Counted from the first letter of the stretch, positions 9,694 through 18,321 are shown. The stretch: DNA of 38,912 bases from VFKU01 sp964620045 (GCA_964620045.1 CAZUJL010000032.1:1-38912); one strand, 5' to 3'. A program made the numbers and translations. Notes: a model not told the origin generated them from the letters alone.

Positions 9694-10488
9694 TTAGCGT
9701 TGAGTTGCAGACGAAACGGATATCCAGTTACGGACGTCCTGGAGGGGCTGCTGAGAGACCGACACGAACCCGCCCTGTGGCCGGTCGAGCGACGCGATCA
9801 GCGTGACCACGATGGCGAAGGCGGTGGCGATGAAGATGCGGGCGATCGGGCGTTTCGAACCCGCGATCGCGGTTTGATAGCCGACCACCATCATTCCGAG
9901 TCCCGTGAGCAAAATTAAGAGCAGCCACAGCCCCGAGGGCAGGCGCGCTTGCAATGCGAGTGTGACTCGATTGGCGTGTACATCGGCAAGATTGGTGATT
10001 GATTCGAGGTACTGCGCCGTGATGTCCGAGTTGTCTACGCGGCCGCGCTCGACCGCCTGATTCCACAGCGCGACCTGGATTTCGACGGAGCGCGCGAGCG
10101 CATTGCTGATGTCGTCCTGCGCCGCCTGTTTCTTCATGAGATCGAGGCGGACGTCCAGATAGTCGCCGATCAGTTTGCGTGCCTCCAGACGCTCGGCATC
10201 GGGCAGAGACCCGGCACGCATCCAGACTGTGCGGACGGCGCTGGCGTCGTCGCGTACGAGTTCCTTGCGCGCATCGAAGCGGTTGGCGGCCACGCCAAAC
10301 ACGAACGCCAGCATAAACGCCGTGAGACCGAGCACCGAACCTGCGATCGCCGAGACCGAGGTCTCTTTTTCGTTTTCCGTTCGCTTGTGCACGGCGGTGC
10401 CGAGCTGGTGTCCAATTTCAATGGACACGATGATGAGAATAACGACCCCTATGAAGAAGGCCCAGATTGGCAGCGCGTCGAGTAGCAT
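9694..10488 (-). CDS. DUF4239 (bestrophin-like) membrane protein
   Basis: Integral membrane protein, 264 residues, matching the DUF4239 layout. Two helices lie near residues 8-26 and 43-66, then a long soluble helical section (about 70-180), then two more helices near 185-207 and 215-233. The family signature SLDRPQGGFVSVSQQPLQD is present near the C-terminus. The family is described as bestrophin-like, so a channel role is possible but unproven. The start is 3 bases after the aconitase stop, with a weak Shine-Dalgarno, implying translational coupling; a functional link with aconitase is not implied. Confidence 0.85.
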   Translation of the reverse strand: MLLDALPIWAFFIGVVILIIVSIEIGHQLGTAVHKRTENEKETSVSAIAGSVLGLTAFMLAFVFGVAANRFDARKELVRDDASAVRTVWMRAGSLPDAERLEARKLIGDYLDVRLDLMKKQAAQDDISNALARSVEIQVALWNQAVERGRVDNSDITAQYLESITNLADVHANRVTLALQARLPSGLWLLLILLTGLGMMVVGYQTAIAGSKRPIARIFIATAFAIVVTLIASLDRPQGGFVSVSQQPLQDVRNWISVSSATQR

Positions 10489-10491
10489 AGG

Positions 10492-12762
10492 TTACTTTTT
10501 CAGCGAGGCCTTAATGAGGCTGAGCGCGCCGCCGGCCTTAAACCACTCGATCTGGTTTTCGTTGTACGTGTGGTTGGTGGTGATCTCGTCCTTCGAGCCG
10601 TCCTTGTGATTCAGGCGCAGTGTGAGCGGCGTGCCGGGTTTGAAGGTCGTCAAGCCAATCACGTCGATCGAGTCGTCTTCCTGAATCTTGTCGTAGTCGG
10701 CCGGGTTCGCGAAGGTGAGCGCGAGCATTCCCTGCTTTTTCAGGTTGGTCTCGTGGATGCGCGCGAAGCTCTTTACGAGCACAACGCGCACGCCGAGGTG
10801 GCGCGGCTGCATGGCCGCGTGCTCGCGCGAGGAACCTTCGCCGTAGTTTTCGTCGCCGACGACAATCGAGCCGATGCCTTTCGCCTTGTAGGCGCGCTGT
10901 ACTTTCGGCACATCGTCGTATTCGCCGGTGATCTGGTTCTTCACCTTGGCGGACTTGCCCGTGAACGCGTTGGTCGCGCCCATGAGCGTGTTGTTTGAGA
11001 TGTTGTCGAGGTGGCCGCGGTACTTCAGCCACGGGCCGCCCTGCGAGATGTGGTCGGTGGTGCACTTGCCCTTGGCCTTGAGCAGCAGCTTCAGGCCGGT
11101 GAGGTCCTTACCTTCCCAGGCCGGGAAGGAGGAGATGATCTGCAGGCGATCCGACGTCGGGCTGACGAGCACCTGCACGGCGCTGCCGTCTTTCGCCGGG
11201 GCCTGGTAGCCCGGGTCATCGACGGTGAAGCCCTTTTTCGGAAGTTCATCGCCTGAAGGCGGGTCGAGTTTTACCTGCTTGCCGTCTTCGGTCGTCAGCG
11301 TGTCGGTGGCCGGATTGAAGCGGAGATCGCCGGCGAGCGCGAGCGCGGTGACAAGTTCCGGCGACGCGACGAAGGCATGGGTCTTGTCGTTGCCGTCGTT
11401 GCGGCCGGAGAAGTTGCGGTTGAACGAGGTCACGATCGTGTTGGGCTGGTCGTCGCCGCCGTGGCGGTGACGCGCCCACTGGCCGATGCACGGGCCGCAG
11501 GCGTTGGCCAGCACGACGCCGCCGATGCCTTCGAAATCCTTGAGCAGGCCGTCGCGCTCGACCGTCGCGCGGACGAGTTCACTGCCCGGCGTCACGGTGA
11601 ATTCAGATTTCGCCTTAATTTTTTTGGCTTTCGCCTGACGCGCGACGGAGGCCGCGCGGGCCATGTCTTCATACGACGAGTTCGTGCACGAGCCAATGAG
11701 GCCGACTTCGACCTGCAGCGGCCACTTGTTCTTTTCGGCTTCCTCGCGCATTTTCGAGACCGGGATGGCGCGGTCCGGCGTGAAGGGGCCGTTCAGCAGC
11801 GGTTCGAGCTCGCTGAGGTTGATCTCGATGACCTGATCGAAGTACTTGGCGGGGTCCTTGAGCACTTCAGGATCCGCCTGCAAATGCGGCAGGACTTTCT
11901 GCGCCGCGTCGGCGATGTCGTTGCGATCGGTGGCGCGCAGGTAGCGCTCCATCGCTTCGCCGTATTCGAAGATCGAGGTGGTGGCGCCGATTTCCGCGCC
12001 CATGTTGCAGATGGTGCCTTTGCCGGTGCAGGAGAGCTTGCGCGCGCCTTCGCCGAAGTATTCGACGATCGCGCCCGTGCCGCCTTTCACCGTGAGGATG
12101 CCGGCGACTTTCAGAATGACGTCCTTCGGCGAGGCCCAGCCGCTGAGCGAGCCCGTGAGGTGGACGCCGATGAGCTTCGGGAATTTAAGTTCCCACGGCA
12201 GGCCGGCCATCACGTCGACCGCGTCCGCGCCGCCGACGCCGATCGCCACCATGCCGAGACCGCCCGCGTTCACCGTGTGGGAGTCGGTGCCGATCATCAT
12301 GCCGCCGGGGAAGGCGTAGTTTTCGAGCACGACCTGGTGGATGATGCCCGCGCCGGGTTTCCAGAAGCCGATGCCGTACTTGTTCGAGACGCTGGAGAGG
12401 AAGTCGTAGACTTCCTTGTTGACCTGATTGGCCTTCAGCAGATCTTTCGCGGCGCCGACTTCGGCCTGGATCAAGTGGTCGCAGTGCACCGTGCTCGGCA
12501 CGGCGGTGGTCGGCCGGCCGCACTGCATGAACTGGAGCAGCGCCATCTGCGCGGTGGCGTCCTGCATGGCGACGCGGTCCGGATCGAAATTCACGTAAGA
12601 CTTGCCGCGATCGTACTGCTTCGCGGGCAGCGGATCGGAGAGGTGCGCGTACAGGACTTTTTCCGTGAACGTAAGCGGGCGGCCGAGGAGCTTGCGCGCG
12701 GCGGCGACTTTATCGGGAAGGGCGGCGTACACCCGCTTGATCATGTCGATATCGAATGCCAT
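10492..12762 (-). CDS. Aconitate hydratase (mitochondrial-type aconitase)
   Basis: Cytoplasmic TCA-cycle and glyoxylate enzyme converting citrate to isocitrate through cis-aconitate with a [4Fe-4S] cluster. 756 residues, close to mitochondrial aconitase in length and style rather than the ~900-residue AcnA/IRP type. Cluster ligands are Cys359 in GSCTNSSYED and Cys422 and Cys425 in ACGPCIGQW. Substrate-binding landmarks include HCDHLIQA (about 93), GTDSHT (158) and GEGSSREHAA (641-650). The C-terminus ends with ENQIEWFKAGGAL. The ATG at 12762 has GAGG 8 bases upstream; a longer frame to 12834 is not needed. Divergent from the TerC gene. Confidence 0.97.
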   Translation of the reverse strand: MAFDIDMIKRVYAALPDKVAAARKLLGRPLTFTEKVLYAHLSDPLPAKQYDRGKSYVNFDPDRVAMQDATAQMALLQFMQCGRPTTAVPSTVHCDHLIQAEVGAAKDLLKANQVNKEVYDFLSSVSNKYGIGFWKPGAGIIHQVVLENYAFPGGMMIGTDSHTVNAGGLGMVAIGVGGADAVDVMAGLPWELKFPKLIGVHLTGSLSGWASPKDVILKVAGILTVKGGTGAIVEYFGEGARKLSCTGKGTICNMGAEIGATTSIFEYGEAMERYLRATDRNDIADAAQKVLPHLQADPEVLKDPAKYFDQVIEINLSELEPLLNGPFTPDRAIPVSKMREEAEKNKWPLQVEVGLIGSCTNSSYEDMARAASVARQAKAKKIKAKSEFTVTPGSELVRATVERDGLLKDFEGIGGVVLANACGPCIGQWARHRHGGDDQPNTIVTSFNRNFSGRNDGNDKTHAFVASPELVTALALAGDLRFNPATDTLTTEDGKQVKLDPPSGDELPKKGFTVDDPGYQAPAKDGSAVQVLVSPTSDRLQIISSFPAWEGKDLTGLKLLLKAKGKCTTDHISQGGPWLKYRGHLDNISNNTLMGATNAFTGKSAKVKNQITGEYDDVPKVQRAYKAKGIGSIVVGDENYGEGSSREHAAMQPRHLGVRVVLVKSFARIHETNLKKQGMLALTFANPADYDKIQEDDSIDVIGLTTFKPGTPLTLRLNHKDGSKDEITTNHTYNENQIEWFKAGGALSLIKASLKK

Positions 12763-12999
12763 GAAAATTTCCTCACTTTCGGTGGAAGTTGACCCCGGGT
12801 CGCGCAGGCGGTGCAGGCGCGAGGGATGGGGCATAGGCTACTAAACCCGGGCAGGACGCGGCAAGACGCGCTGGGGGAGCATCTGATATTCTGTGTGGCG
12901 CTGGCCGGGGCAAAAGCCCGATTTTACGGGCGAATAAACACACCACTTCGGTTGTATTTCGACTCGGCCTTTCATCCGCCAAAACAGAATAGGGGAATC
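12763..12999. other. Divergent intergenic region between aconitase and TerC genes
   Basis: 237 bases without a gene, holding promoters for both directions. I see no confident -35/-10 pair. On the plus strand GGGC-AAAA-GCCC (12908-12919) and GCCCG-ATTTTA-CGGGC (12916-12931) are mutually exclusive small hairpins in the leader of the TerC gene. I do not see the GGGGAGUAGC core of the yybP-ykoY manganese riboswitch that often precedes terC. Confidence 0.4.
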
Positions 13000-13752
13000 A
13001 TGGTCGAGCTATTTACCGCCGAGAACGCCGCTGCCCTCCTCACCCTGACGTTGCTGGAAATCGTGCTGGGGATAGACAATATCGTCGTTCTGGCGATTGT
13101 GACGGCCAAGCTGCCCCTGGAAAAACAGGCCTTGGCGCGCAATATCGGCCTGAGCCTGGCGATGTTCATGCGCGTGGCGCTGCTGCTGTCGCTGAGCTGG
13201 ATGATGGGCCTCACCGAGCCGCTCGTCAAGATTGATCTGGGCGGGTTTAGGCATGGTGTCTCGCTGCGCGACCTGATCCTGATAGTTGGCGGACTATTCC
13301 TGATTATCAAGGCAACCTACGAAATTCACGACAAACTGGAAGGCGCAGGGGACCACGGCGCGACCGGCAAGCGGACGGCGTCCTTCGGCCTTGCGATTTT
13401 CCAGATCGTGATGATGGACCTGATTTTCTCGCTCGACTCCGTAATCACGGCGGTCGGTATGGCGCAGGAGATCTGGGTCATGATCACCGCGATTGTCATC
13501 GCGATTGGCGTGATGTTCATCTTCGCCGGCGCGATCAGCCGGTTTGTGGAGCGCCACCCGACGATCAAGATCCTCGCGCTGTCGTTCCTGATCCTGATCG
13601 GCGTGGTGCTGATTGCGGACGGCTTCGGGCAGCATGTGGCCAAGGGTTATATCTACACGGCGATGGCCTTCTCGCTCCTGGTCGAAATGATCAACGTCCG
13701 GTTGCTGACCAAAATGCGCAGCGCGGCGGAGAAGAACGGCGGCGGGCACTAA
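13000..13752 (+). CDS. TerC family membrane protein
   Basis: Integral inner-membrane protein, 250 residues with about seven hydrophobic helices. Acidic residues conserved in the family are visible in helix 1 (Glu19 and Asp25 in LLEIVLGIDNIVVL) and near the middle (LIFSLDSVITAVGM). TerC relatives are metal transporters; several export manganese and help load metal onto exported proteins. Which metal is handled here cannot be read from the sequence. The ATG at 13000 has AGGGGAATC directly upstream; the frame is open for 63 codons further but has no good start. It stands alone, divergent from the aconitase gene. Confidence 0.9.
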   Translation: MVELFTAENAAALLTLTLLEIVLGIDNIVVLAIVTAKLPLEKQALARNIGLSLAMFMRVALLLSLSWMMGLTEPLVKIDLGGFRHGVSLRDLILIVGGLFLIIKATYEIHDKLEGAGDHGATGKRTASFGLAIFQIVMMDLIFSLDSVITAVGMAQEIWVMITAIVIAIGVMFIFAGAISRFVERHPTIKILALSFLILIGVVLIADGFGQHVAKGYIYTAMAFSLLVEMINVRLLTKMRSAAEKNGGGH

Positions 13753-13825
13753 TCCAGGCTCGCGCGGCGTTCCTGACAGGACCCGTTCACTAGAAATTAC
13801 ACCTTGCAATCGCGCGGGGATGGGT

Positions 13826-13861
13826 ATACGGTAGACTGAAAATAAAATCAGTATACCGTAT
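13826..13861. promoter_or_regulatory. Inverted repeat overlapping the radical SAM start codon
   Basis: 14-base arms with one mismatch: ATACGGTAGACTGA (13826-13839), spacer AAATAAAA, then TCAGTATACCGTAT (13848-13861). The second arm runs into the ATG at 13860-13862. Each arm carries or nearly carries GTATAC. No Shine-Dalgarno is present before the ATG. Placement fits a repressor operator, or a hairpin that occludes the start of a leaderless or near-leaderless mRNA. Confidence 0.6.
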
Positions 13862-14933
13862 GAAACCTGAACCCACTCCCATACGCGGCCGGGGCGCTTC
13901 GGAGAATATCCAGAATCGCTTCGAGAAGCTGGGCTATGCGCCTGATCCGGATTCCGAGGAGATCATGGATCCGGGGCGGCCGGCGACGATTTTCTTCAAG
14001 GATCAGTCCAAGACCGCGATCGCGTACAACGACAGCCCGGACATTGGGTTTGGCGCGAGCATCAATCCATACCGCGGGTGTGAGCACGGGTGCATTTACT
14101 GCTTTGCGCGGCCGACGCATGAATATCTGGGGATGTCGGCGGGCCTCGATTTCGAGACGCGCATCATGGTGAAGGAAGAGGCGCCGGCGCTGTTGCGGCG
14201 TGAGTTGGCGTCGAAGAAGTGGGAGCCACAGGTGCTCGCGCTGAGTGGCGTCACGGATTGCTACCAGCCGATCGAGCGAAAGCTACAACTGACCCGGCGC
14301 ATCTTGCAGGTGCTCGCGGAGTTTCGAAATCCCGTGGGGATTGTGACCAAAAACCGATTGGTCGCGCGCGACATCGATGTGTTGAAAGAACTCGCGGAGC
14401 ACCACTGCGTTGTCGTGATGGTGAGTCTGACGACATTGGATCTGTCGTTGAATCGTATATTGGAACCGCGGACCTCGAGTCCGGCGCAACGACTGGAGGC
14501 GGTGCAGGCGCTGGCGGAAGCGAAGGTACCGGTGGGCGTAATGACGGCGCCGATCATTCCGGGGCTGAACGACCACGAGATCGCGCCGTTGCTGGAGGCG
14601 GCGGGCAAGGCGGGCGCGAAGTATGCCGGGCATAATGTGCTGCGGCTGCCGTGGGCGGTGGCGCCGTTGTTTGAACGCTGGCTGGAGGAGCACTATCCGG
14701 ACCGCAAGGACAAGGTGCTGAACCGGATTCGCGATATTCGCGAGGGCAAGCTGTATCGCGCGGAATGGGGAAAGCGGATGTCCGGCTCGGGGCCGTTTGC
14801 GGACCAGATTCACACGATGTTCAAGATCGCGTGCAAGAAGGCCGGGATCAACGAAGGGCGGAACGTGCTCACGACGAAGCATTTCCGCGTGCCAACGTAC
14901 GTTGGGGATCAATACGATCTGTTCGCGCAATGA
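13860..14933 (+). CDS. PA0069-family radical SAM protein
   Basis: Radical S-adenosylmethionine enzyme of the PA0069/Rv2578c type, related to spore photoproduct lyase, 357 residues. The [4Fe-4S] motif is C74-E-H-G-C78-I-Y-C81, preceded by the family signature SINPYRGCEHGCIYC and followed by ARPTHEYLG. Other landmarks are LSGVTDCYQPIE and TAPIIPGLND. The N-terminus PIRGRGA...NRFE is typical, which supports the start at 13860 despite no Shine-Dalgarno. The biochemical substrate of this family is not established; a DNA- or nucleotide-related role is only suggested by the resemblance to photoproduct lyase. An inverted repeat overlaps the start codon. Confidence 0.92.
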   Translation: MKPEPTPIRGRGASENIQNRFEKLGYAPDPDSEEIMDPGRPATIFFKDQSKTAIAYNDSPDIGFGASINPYRGCEHGCIYCFARPTHEYLGMSAGLDFETRIMVKEEAPALLRRELASKKWEPQVLALSGVTDCYQPIERKLQLTRRILQVLAEFRNPVGIVTKNRLVARDIDVLKELAEHHCVVVMVSLTTLDLSLNRILEPRTSSPAQRLEAVQALAEAKVPVGVMTAPIIPGLNDHEIAPLLEAAGKAGAKYAGHNVLRLPWAVAPLFERWLEEHYPDRKDKVLNRIRDIREGKLYRAEWGKRMSGSGPFADQIHTMFKIACKKAGINEGRNVLTTKHFRVPTYVGDQYDLFAQ

Positions 14934-14949
14934 CGGGACGGGACCGACG

Positions 14950-14979
14950 TTGTGCGCATGCGCCCGCGGTCAGTAAACT
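14950..14979 (+). promoter_or_regulatory. Possible ilvD promoter
   Basis: TTGTGC (14950-14955) and TAAACT (14974-14979) are separated by 18 bases, 35 bases before the IlvD ATG, which has its own CCAGGAG site. Both hexamers are imperfect, so this is tentative. Confidence 0.35.
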
Positions 14980-15014
14980 ATTGCCTTCCTAAGCCAACCG
15001 CCCAGGAGTGATTC

Positions 15015-16754
15015 ATGCCCACGAAGAGCAAGTCCGCCGCGAAGTCGAAATCGAAGCCGTCCACGAATGGCCACCTGCGTCAATATTCCTCGCAGGTTAC
15101 GGAGACGGTGGAACGGGCGCCGTCGCGCGCGATGCTGCACGCGGCCGGATTCACGGACGCCGACCTGAAGAAGCCGATGATCGGCGTGGCATCGACGTGG
15201 AGCATGGTGACGCCGTGCAACATGCACATCAACGTGCTGGCGAACGAAGTGAGCAAGGGCGTAAACGATCACGGCGGCAAGGCGGTGGAGTTCAACACGA
15301 TTACGATCTCCGACGGCATCTCGATGGGCACGGAAGGGATGAAGTATTCGCTCGTGTCGCGCGAAGTGATTGCGGATTCGATTGAGACGGTGTCGGGCTG
15401 CGCGTGGTTCGACGGCGTGGTGACGATCGGCGGTTGCGACAAGAACATGCCGGGCTGCCTGATGGCGCTGGCGCGGCTGAACCGGCCGTCGGTGTTTGTG
15501 TATGGCGGCACGATTCTGCCGGGGCGTTACAAGGGCAACGACGTGGACATTGTGTCCGTGTTCGAGGCGGTGGGCGGGCATGCGAACGGCACGGTGAGCG
15601 ATGCGCAGCTCAGCGAGATTGAGCACTGCGCGATTCCGGGGCCGGGTTCCTGCGGCGGCATGTACACGGCGAACACGATGGCGACGGCGATCGAGGCGCT
15701 GGGCATGAGCCTGCCGAACAGCTCGGCGCAGGCGGCGGTGTCGAAGGACAAGGCCGCGGACTGTCGCGCGGCGGGCGCGGCGGTGCTCGAACTGATCAAG
15801 AAGGGCATTCGGCCGAGCGACATTCTGACGAAGAAGGCCTTCGAGAACGCGATTACGGTGATCACGGCGGTCGGTGGATCGACGAATGCCGTGCTGCACT
15901 TGCTCGCGATTGCGCATTGCATCGGTGTGAAGCTGACGATTGACGATTTCACGCGGGTCGGCAAGCGGACGCCGGTGCTGGCGGACCTGCGGCCGAGCGG
16001 GAAATATGTGATGCAGCGCCTGATCGAAATCGGCGGCGTGCTGCCGCTGATGAAGATGCTGCTCGACAAGGGCCTGCTGCACGGCGATTGCATGACGGTG
16101 ACGGGAAAGACCGTCGCGGAAAACCTGAAGGGCGTGAAGCCCTACCCGAAGGGGCAGGATGTCGTGCGCGGGTTCGATGACCCCGTGAAGAAAGAAGGGC
16201 ACCTCGTGATTCTGTACGGCAACCTTGCGCCCGAGGGTGCCGTCGCGAAGATTTCCGGCAAGGAAGGCATGAAGTTCACCGGCACGGCGCGCGTGTTTGC
16301 GTCGGAGGAAGATGCGCTGCAGCGGATTCTCGACGGCACGATCAAGAAAGGCGATGTGATCGTGATCCGGTATGAGGGGCCGCGCGGCGGACCCGGCATG
16401 CGCGAGATGCTCGCGCCGACGAGCGCCGTGATGGGCAAGGGTCTCGGCGAGCATGTGGCGCTGATCACGGACGGCCGCTTCTCCGGCGGCAGCCACGGAT
16501 TCGTCGTGGGCCATGTAACCCCCGAAGCCTATGCCGGCGGGCCGATCGCGCTGATCAACAACGGGGACAAAATCACCATCGATGCGACGAAACGCGCGAT
16601 CACGTTGGAAATCTCAGACGCCGAAATGAAGAAGCGTCGCGCGGCGTGGAAGCAGCCGAAGCCGCGCTACACCAAAGGCGTGCTCGCAAAATACGCGAGC
16701 CACGTGAGCTCGGCGAGTTTGGGTGCCGTGACGGACATGGATCTGAGTCTGTAA
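15015..16754 (+). CDS. ilvD: Dihydroxy-acid dehydratase
   Basis: Branched-chain amino acid enzyme that dehydrates 2,3-dihydroxyisovalerate and 2,3-dihydroxy-3-methylvalerate to the 2-oxo acids. 579 residues. Fe-S ligands are Cys68 (TPCNMH), Cys141 (GGCDKNMPGC) and Cys213 (PGSCGGMYTANTM). Three cysteines at this spacing are seen in the [2Fe-2S] type. The C-terminal landmark GRFSGGSHGFVVGHVTPEA is present. A Lys/Ser-rich stretch (residues 1-17) extends the N-terminus; AGGAG 8 bases before the ATG supports this start. No other ilv gene is adjacent. It is followed by a hairpin terminator built from a 9-nt repeat. Confidence 0.97.
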   Translation: MPTKSKSAAKSKSKPSTNGHLRQYSSQVTETVERAPSRAMLHAAGFTDADLKKPMIGVASTWSMVTPCNMHINVLANEVSKGVNDHGGKAVEFNTITISDGISMGTEGMKYSLVSREVIADSIETVSGCAWFDGVVTIGGCDKNMPGCLMALARLNRPSVFVYGGTILPGRYKGNDVDIVSVFEAVGGHANGTVSDAQLSEIEHCAIPGPGSCGGMYTANTMATAIEALGMSLPNSSAQAAVSKDKAADCRAAGAAVLELIKKGIRPSDILTKKAFENAITVITAVGGSTNAVLHLLAIAHCIGVKLTIDDFTRVGKRTPVLADLRPSGKYVMQRLIEIGGVLPLMKMLLDKGLLHGDCMTVTGKTVAENLKGVKPYPKGQDVVRGFDDPVKKEGHLVILYGNLAPEGAVAKISGKEGMKFTGTARVFASEEDALQRILDGTIKKGDVIVIRYEGPRGGPGMREMLAPTSAVMGKGLGEHVALITDGRFSGGSHGFVVGHVTPEAYAGGPIALINNGDKITIDATKRAITLEISDAEMKKRRAAWKQPKPRYTKGVLAKYASHVSSASLGAVTDMDLSL

Positions 16755-16771
16755 GAAATTTTTCCGGGCAG

Positions 16772-16823
16772 GATTTACAGGATTAACAAGACTTCAAAAT
16801 CTTGTTAGTCCTGTCTGCTTTTT
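16772..16823. terminator. Hairpin terminator formed by a 9-nt-period repeat
   Basis: GATTTACAG, GATTAACAA and GACTTCAAA run at a 9-base period from 16772. Then ACAGGATTAACAAGA (16777-16791) pairs with TCTTGTTAGTCCTGT (16800-16814) over 15 bp with one G-T pair, loop of 8, followed by CTGCTTTTT. It terminates ilvD and lies over the 3' end of the convergent channel gene (stop 16805-16807). The same 9-nt unit recurs at 30559-30669. Confidence 0.85.
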
Positions 16824-17530
16824 ACGGCCGTGCTGTGGGAAATGTAGAGACCCACGAGAAGGCCGACGAGAATGGCGACGTAGAACTGGCCCGTCATGGC
16901 TTCGATGATGGCGACCATGCGCGCAAAGGGGTCGATGGCGAGGATGTCGCCATAGCCGAGAGTAGCCATCGTGACGAAACTGAAATAAATCATCGTAATG
17001 CGCGCATCGTCAGTGGTGGCCATCTGATCGGGCGGCAGGTTGAACGCGCTGGGGTCGACGTTCCACACCAACAAGTAGACCATCGCGAAGACGACGGCAA
17101 TGAGGATATAGGCGACGATGGCCGCGAAAATGTTGTCGATGGTGACACGGCCGGACCGGGCAATGTGGAGCAGGATTGCGGTGGCGCAGCTTGCTTGGAG
17201 CACCGTGCCGACGATGAGTTCGGCGTACCACGCGGCCTGACGCCCGGCGTCGCCCACCGGGGCGTATTCGAGCAGTGCCACCGCAAACGAAACGACGAAA
17301 ATTCCCCAGACAGCGGCTTTGAGGCGTCGATCGAGCTTACGGCCGGTCGTCGCGGTAATCGTGACGAAGAGCGTGTTGCACAGCACCAGTTGCGCGATTA
17401 CCTTGAGCAAACTTAGCGACGCGAGCCATGGACCGATCAGCAAATAGACGAGCATTACGGCTGTAAGCTGTACGAACCGCCACTGCGCGAAGGGAATGTT
17501 CGTAGCGGATGGCTTCTCGATAACGGTCAC
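16805..17530 (-). CDS. Potassium-channel-like membrane protein
   Basis: Inner-membrane channel, 241 residues. Hydrophobic helices lie near residues 20-38, 42-60, 71-90, 101-122, 134-155 and 206-230. The pore loop YFSFVTMATLGYGD (filter at 190-195) precedes the last helix. This is a six-helix layout with a single Ion_trans_2 pore; there is no clear Arg-rich voltage sensor and no cytoplasmic RCK domain. The start is GTG at 17530, 30 bases after the acetyltransferase stop, so they are probably co-transcribed. The last codons and the stop (SRQD-stop) are written within the 9-nt-repeat hairpin. A second channel-like gene is at the window start. Confidence 0.85.
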   Translation of the reverse strand: MTVIEKPSATNIPFAQWRFVQLTAVMLVYLLIGPWLASLSLLKVIAQLVLCNTLFVTITATTGRKLDRRLKAAVWGIFVVSFAVALLEYAPVGDAGRQAAWYAELIVGTVLQASCATAILLHIARSGRVTIDNIFAAIVAYILIAVVFAMVYLLVWNVDPSAFNLPPDQMATTDDARITMIYFSFVTMATLGYGDILAIDPFARMVAIIEAMTGQFYVAILVGLLVGLYISHSTAVKSRQD

Positions 17531-17560
17531 GCGAACTAGTCCCTGTAAATTTTGTCGGAC

Positions 17561-18196
17561 TTATAACAGCCGCAACTGCAACTGCTTCTTTTTGTCGGGC
17601 CATTCTTTGTCGGTGATGCTGAACATGGCGGTGTCGCGGATGTGACCGTCGTAGTTGACCATGTGGTTGCGGAGGACGCCTTCGAAGCGGCAGCCGATGC
17701 GTTCGATGGCTTTGCGCGATTGCTGATTGCGGACGTCGGTCTTGATTTGCAGGCGCACGGCGCCCCATTTTTCGATGGCGTGTTCGATCATCAGGAACTT
17801 TGCGTGCGTGTTCACGAAGGTGCGCTGGTAGTCGAGGTCGATGAAGGTCCAGCCGATTTCGAGGCCGCGGTGTTCGCGGCGGATGTCCATGAAGCGCGTG
17901 GTGCCGGCGACACGGTTGTCGGGTTTGTGGATCGTCGCGAAGGGAATTTCGAGGCCCTTGGTCTGGTTGTCGAGCGCGGTCTGGATGAAGGCGCGCATGT
18001 CGGCCGCGGTGCGCGGTTGCGGGATTCGCATGTAGCGCCAGATGGTGGGGATGCGCGCGCAGTGCACGAGCGCTTCGGCGTGGTCGAGCGTGAGCGGTTC
18101 GAGGCGGACGAGCGCGGACTCGAGCGTGAGCGGTTGCGGATCGAAGGTTTTTTTCGCGGCTTTTTCTTCGCCGAAGAGATCCTGGAACGTGGGCAT
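17561..18196 (-). CDS. GNAT family N-acetyltransferase (RimJ/RimL-like)
   Basis: Cytoplasmic acetyl-CoA-dependent acyltransferase, 211 residues. Residues about 25-195 show the RimJ/RimL/SpeG-type pattern: LTLESALVRLEPLTLDHAEAL, then LEIGWTFIDLDYQ, then VRNQQSRKAIERIGCRFEGVLRNH. The acetyl-CoA loop (normally R/QxxGxG/A) reads QRTFVNTHA, an atypical version also seen in relatives that act on proteins. The substrate is unknown. The ATG at 18196 is preceded by GGGGG 6 bases upstream. It heads a two-gene transcript with the channel gene; a composite repeat lies just upstream. Confidence 0.88.
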   Translation of the reverse strand: MPTFQDLFGEEKAAKKTFDPQPLTLESALVRLEPLTLDHAEALVHCARIPTIWRYMRIPQPRTAADMRAFIQTALDNQTKGLEIPFATIHKPDNRVAGTTRFMDIRREHRGLEIGWTFIDLDYQRTFVNTHAKFLMIEHAIEKWGAVRLQIKTDVRNQQSRKAIERIGCRFEGVLRNHMVNYDGHIRDTAMFSITDKEWPDKKKQLQLRLL

Positions 18197-18220
18197 TGCG
18201 GTCCCCCTTGAACTTCTTTA

Positions 18221-18317
18221 GAGCGCCCCTTCAGGGCTTTCTTAATTTACCACCGACCGAACCCAGGGCGCCGCTTCGCTCTGCCTTGGGCTACCTTAGG
18301 ACGGCCCTTTGGGGCTA
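18221..18317. repeat. REP-like composite repeat with three hairpins
   Basis: Three stems in a row: GCCCC-TTCA-GGGC (from 18225), CCCAGGGC (from 18262) with GCCTTGGG across a GC-rich loop including CGCTTCGCT, and GGCCC-TTTG-GGGCT (from 18303). It fills the gap between two leftward genes. The layout (short GC stems with the AGCGAAGCG core on the minus strand) is like dispersed REP-type elements of many environmental genomes. No second full copy is in this window. Confidence 0.6.
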
Positions 18318-18321
18318 ATCT

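Noticed and set aside
11377..12792. Long plus-strand open frame opposite aconitase
   Set aside because: Antisense shadow of a GC-rich gene; no motif and the reverse strand is a complete aconitase.
12904..12932. Possible manganese riboswitch before terC
   Set aside because: Only two short mutually exclusive hairpins; the conserved yybP-ykoY core was not found.
12811..13752. A longer TerC beginning at 12811
   Set aside because: The added 63 residues have no TerC similarity, and the ATG at 13000 has its own AGGGGA site.
14970..16514. Long minus-strand open frame opposite ilvD
   Set aside because: Arg/His-rich antisense translation without any recognisable domain; ilvD is complete on the other strand.
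16777..16814. tRNA or small structured RNA gene
   Set aside because: The hairpin is explained as a terminator built from a repeated unit; no cloverleaf is present here or elsewhere in the window.
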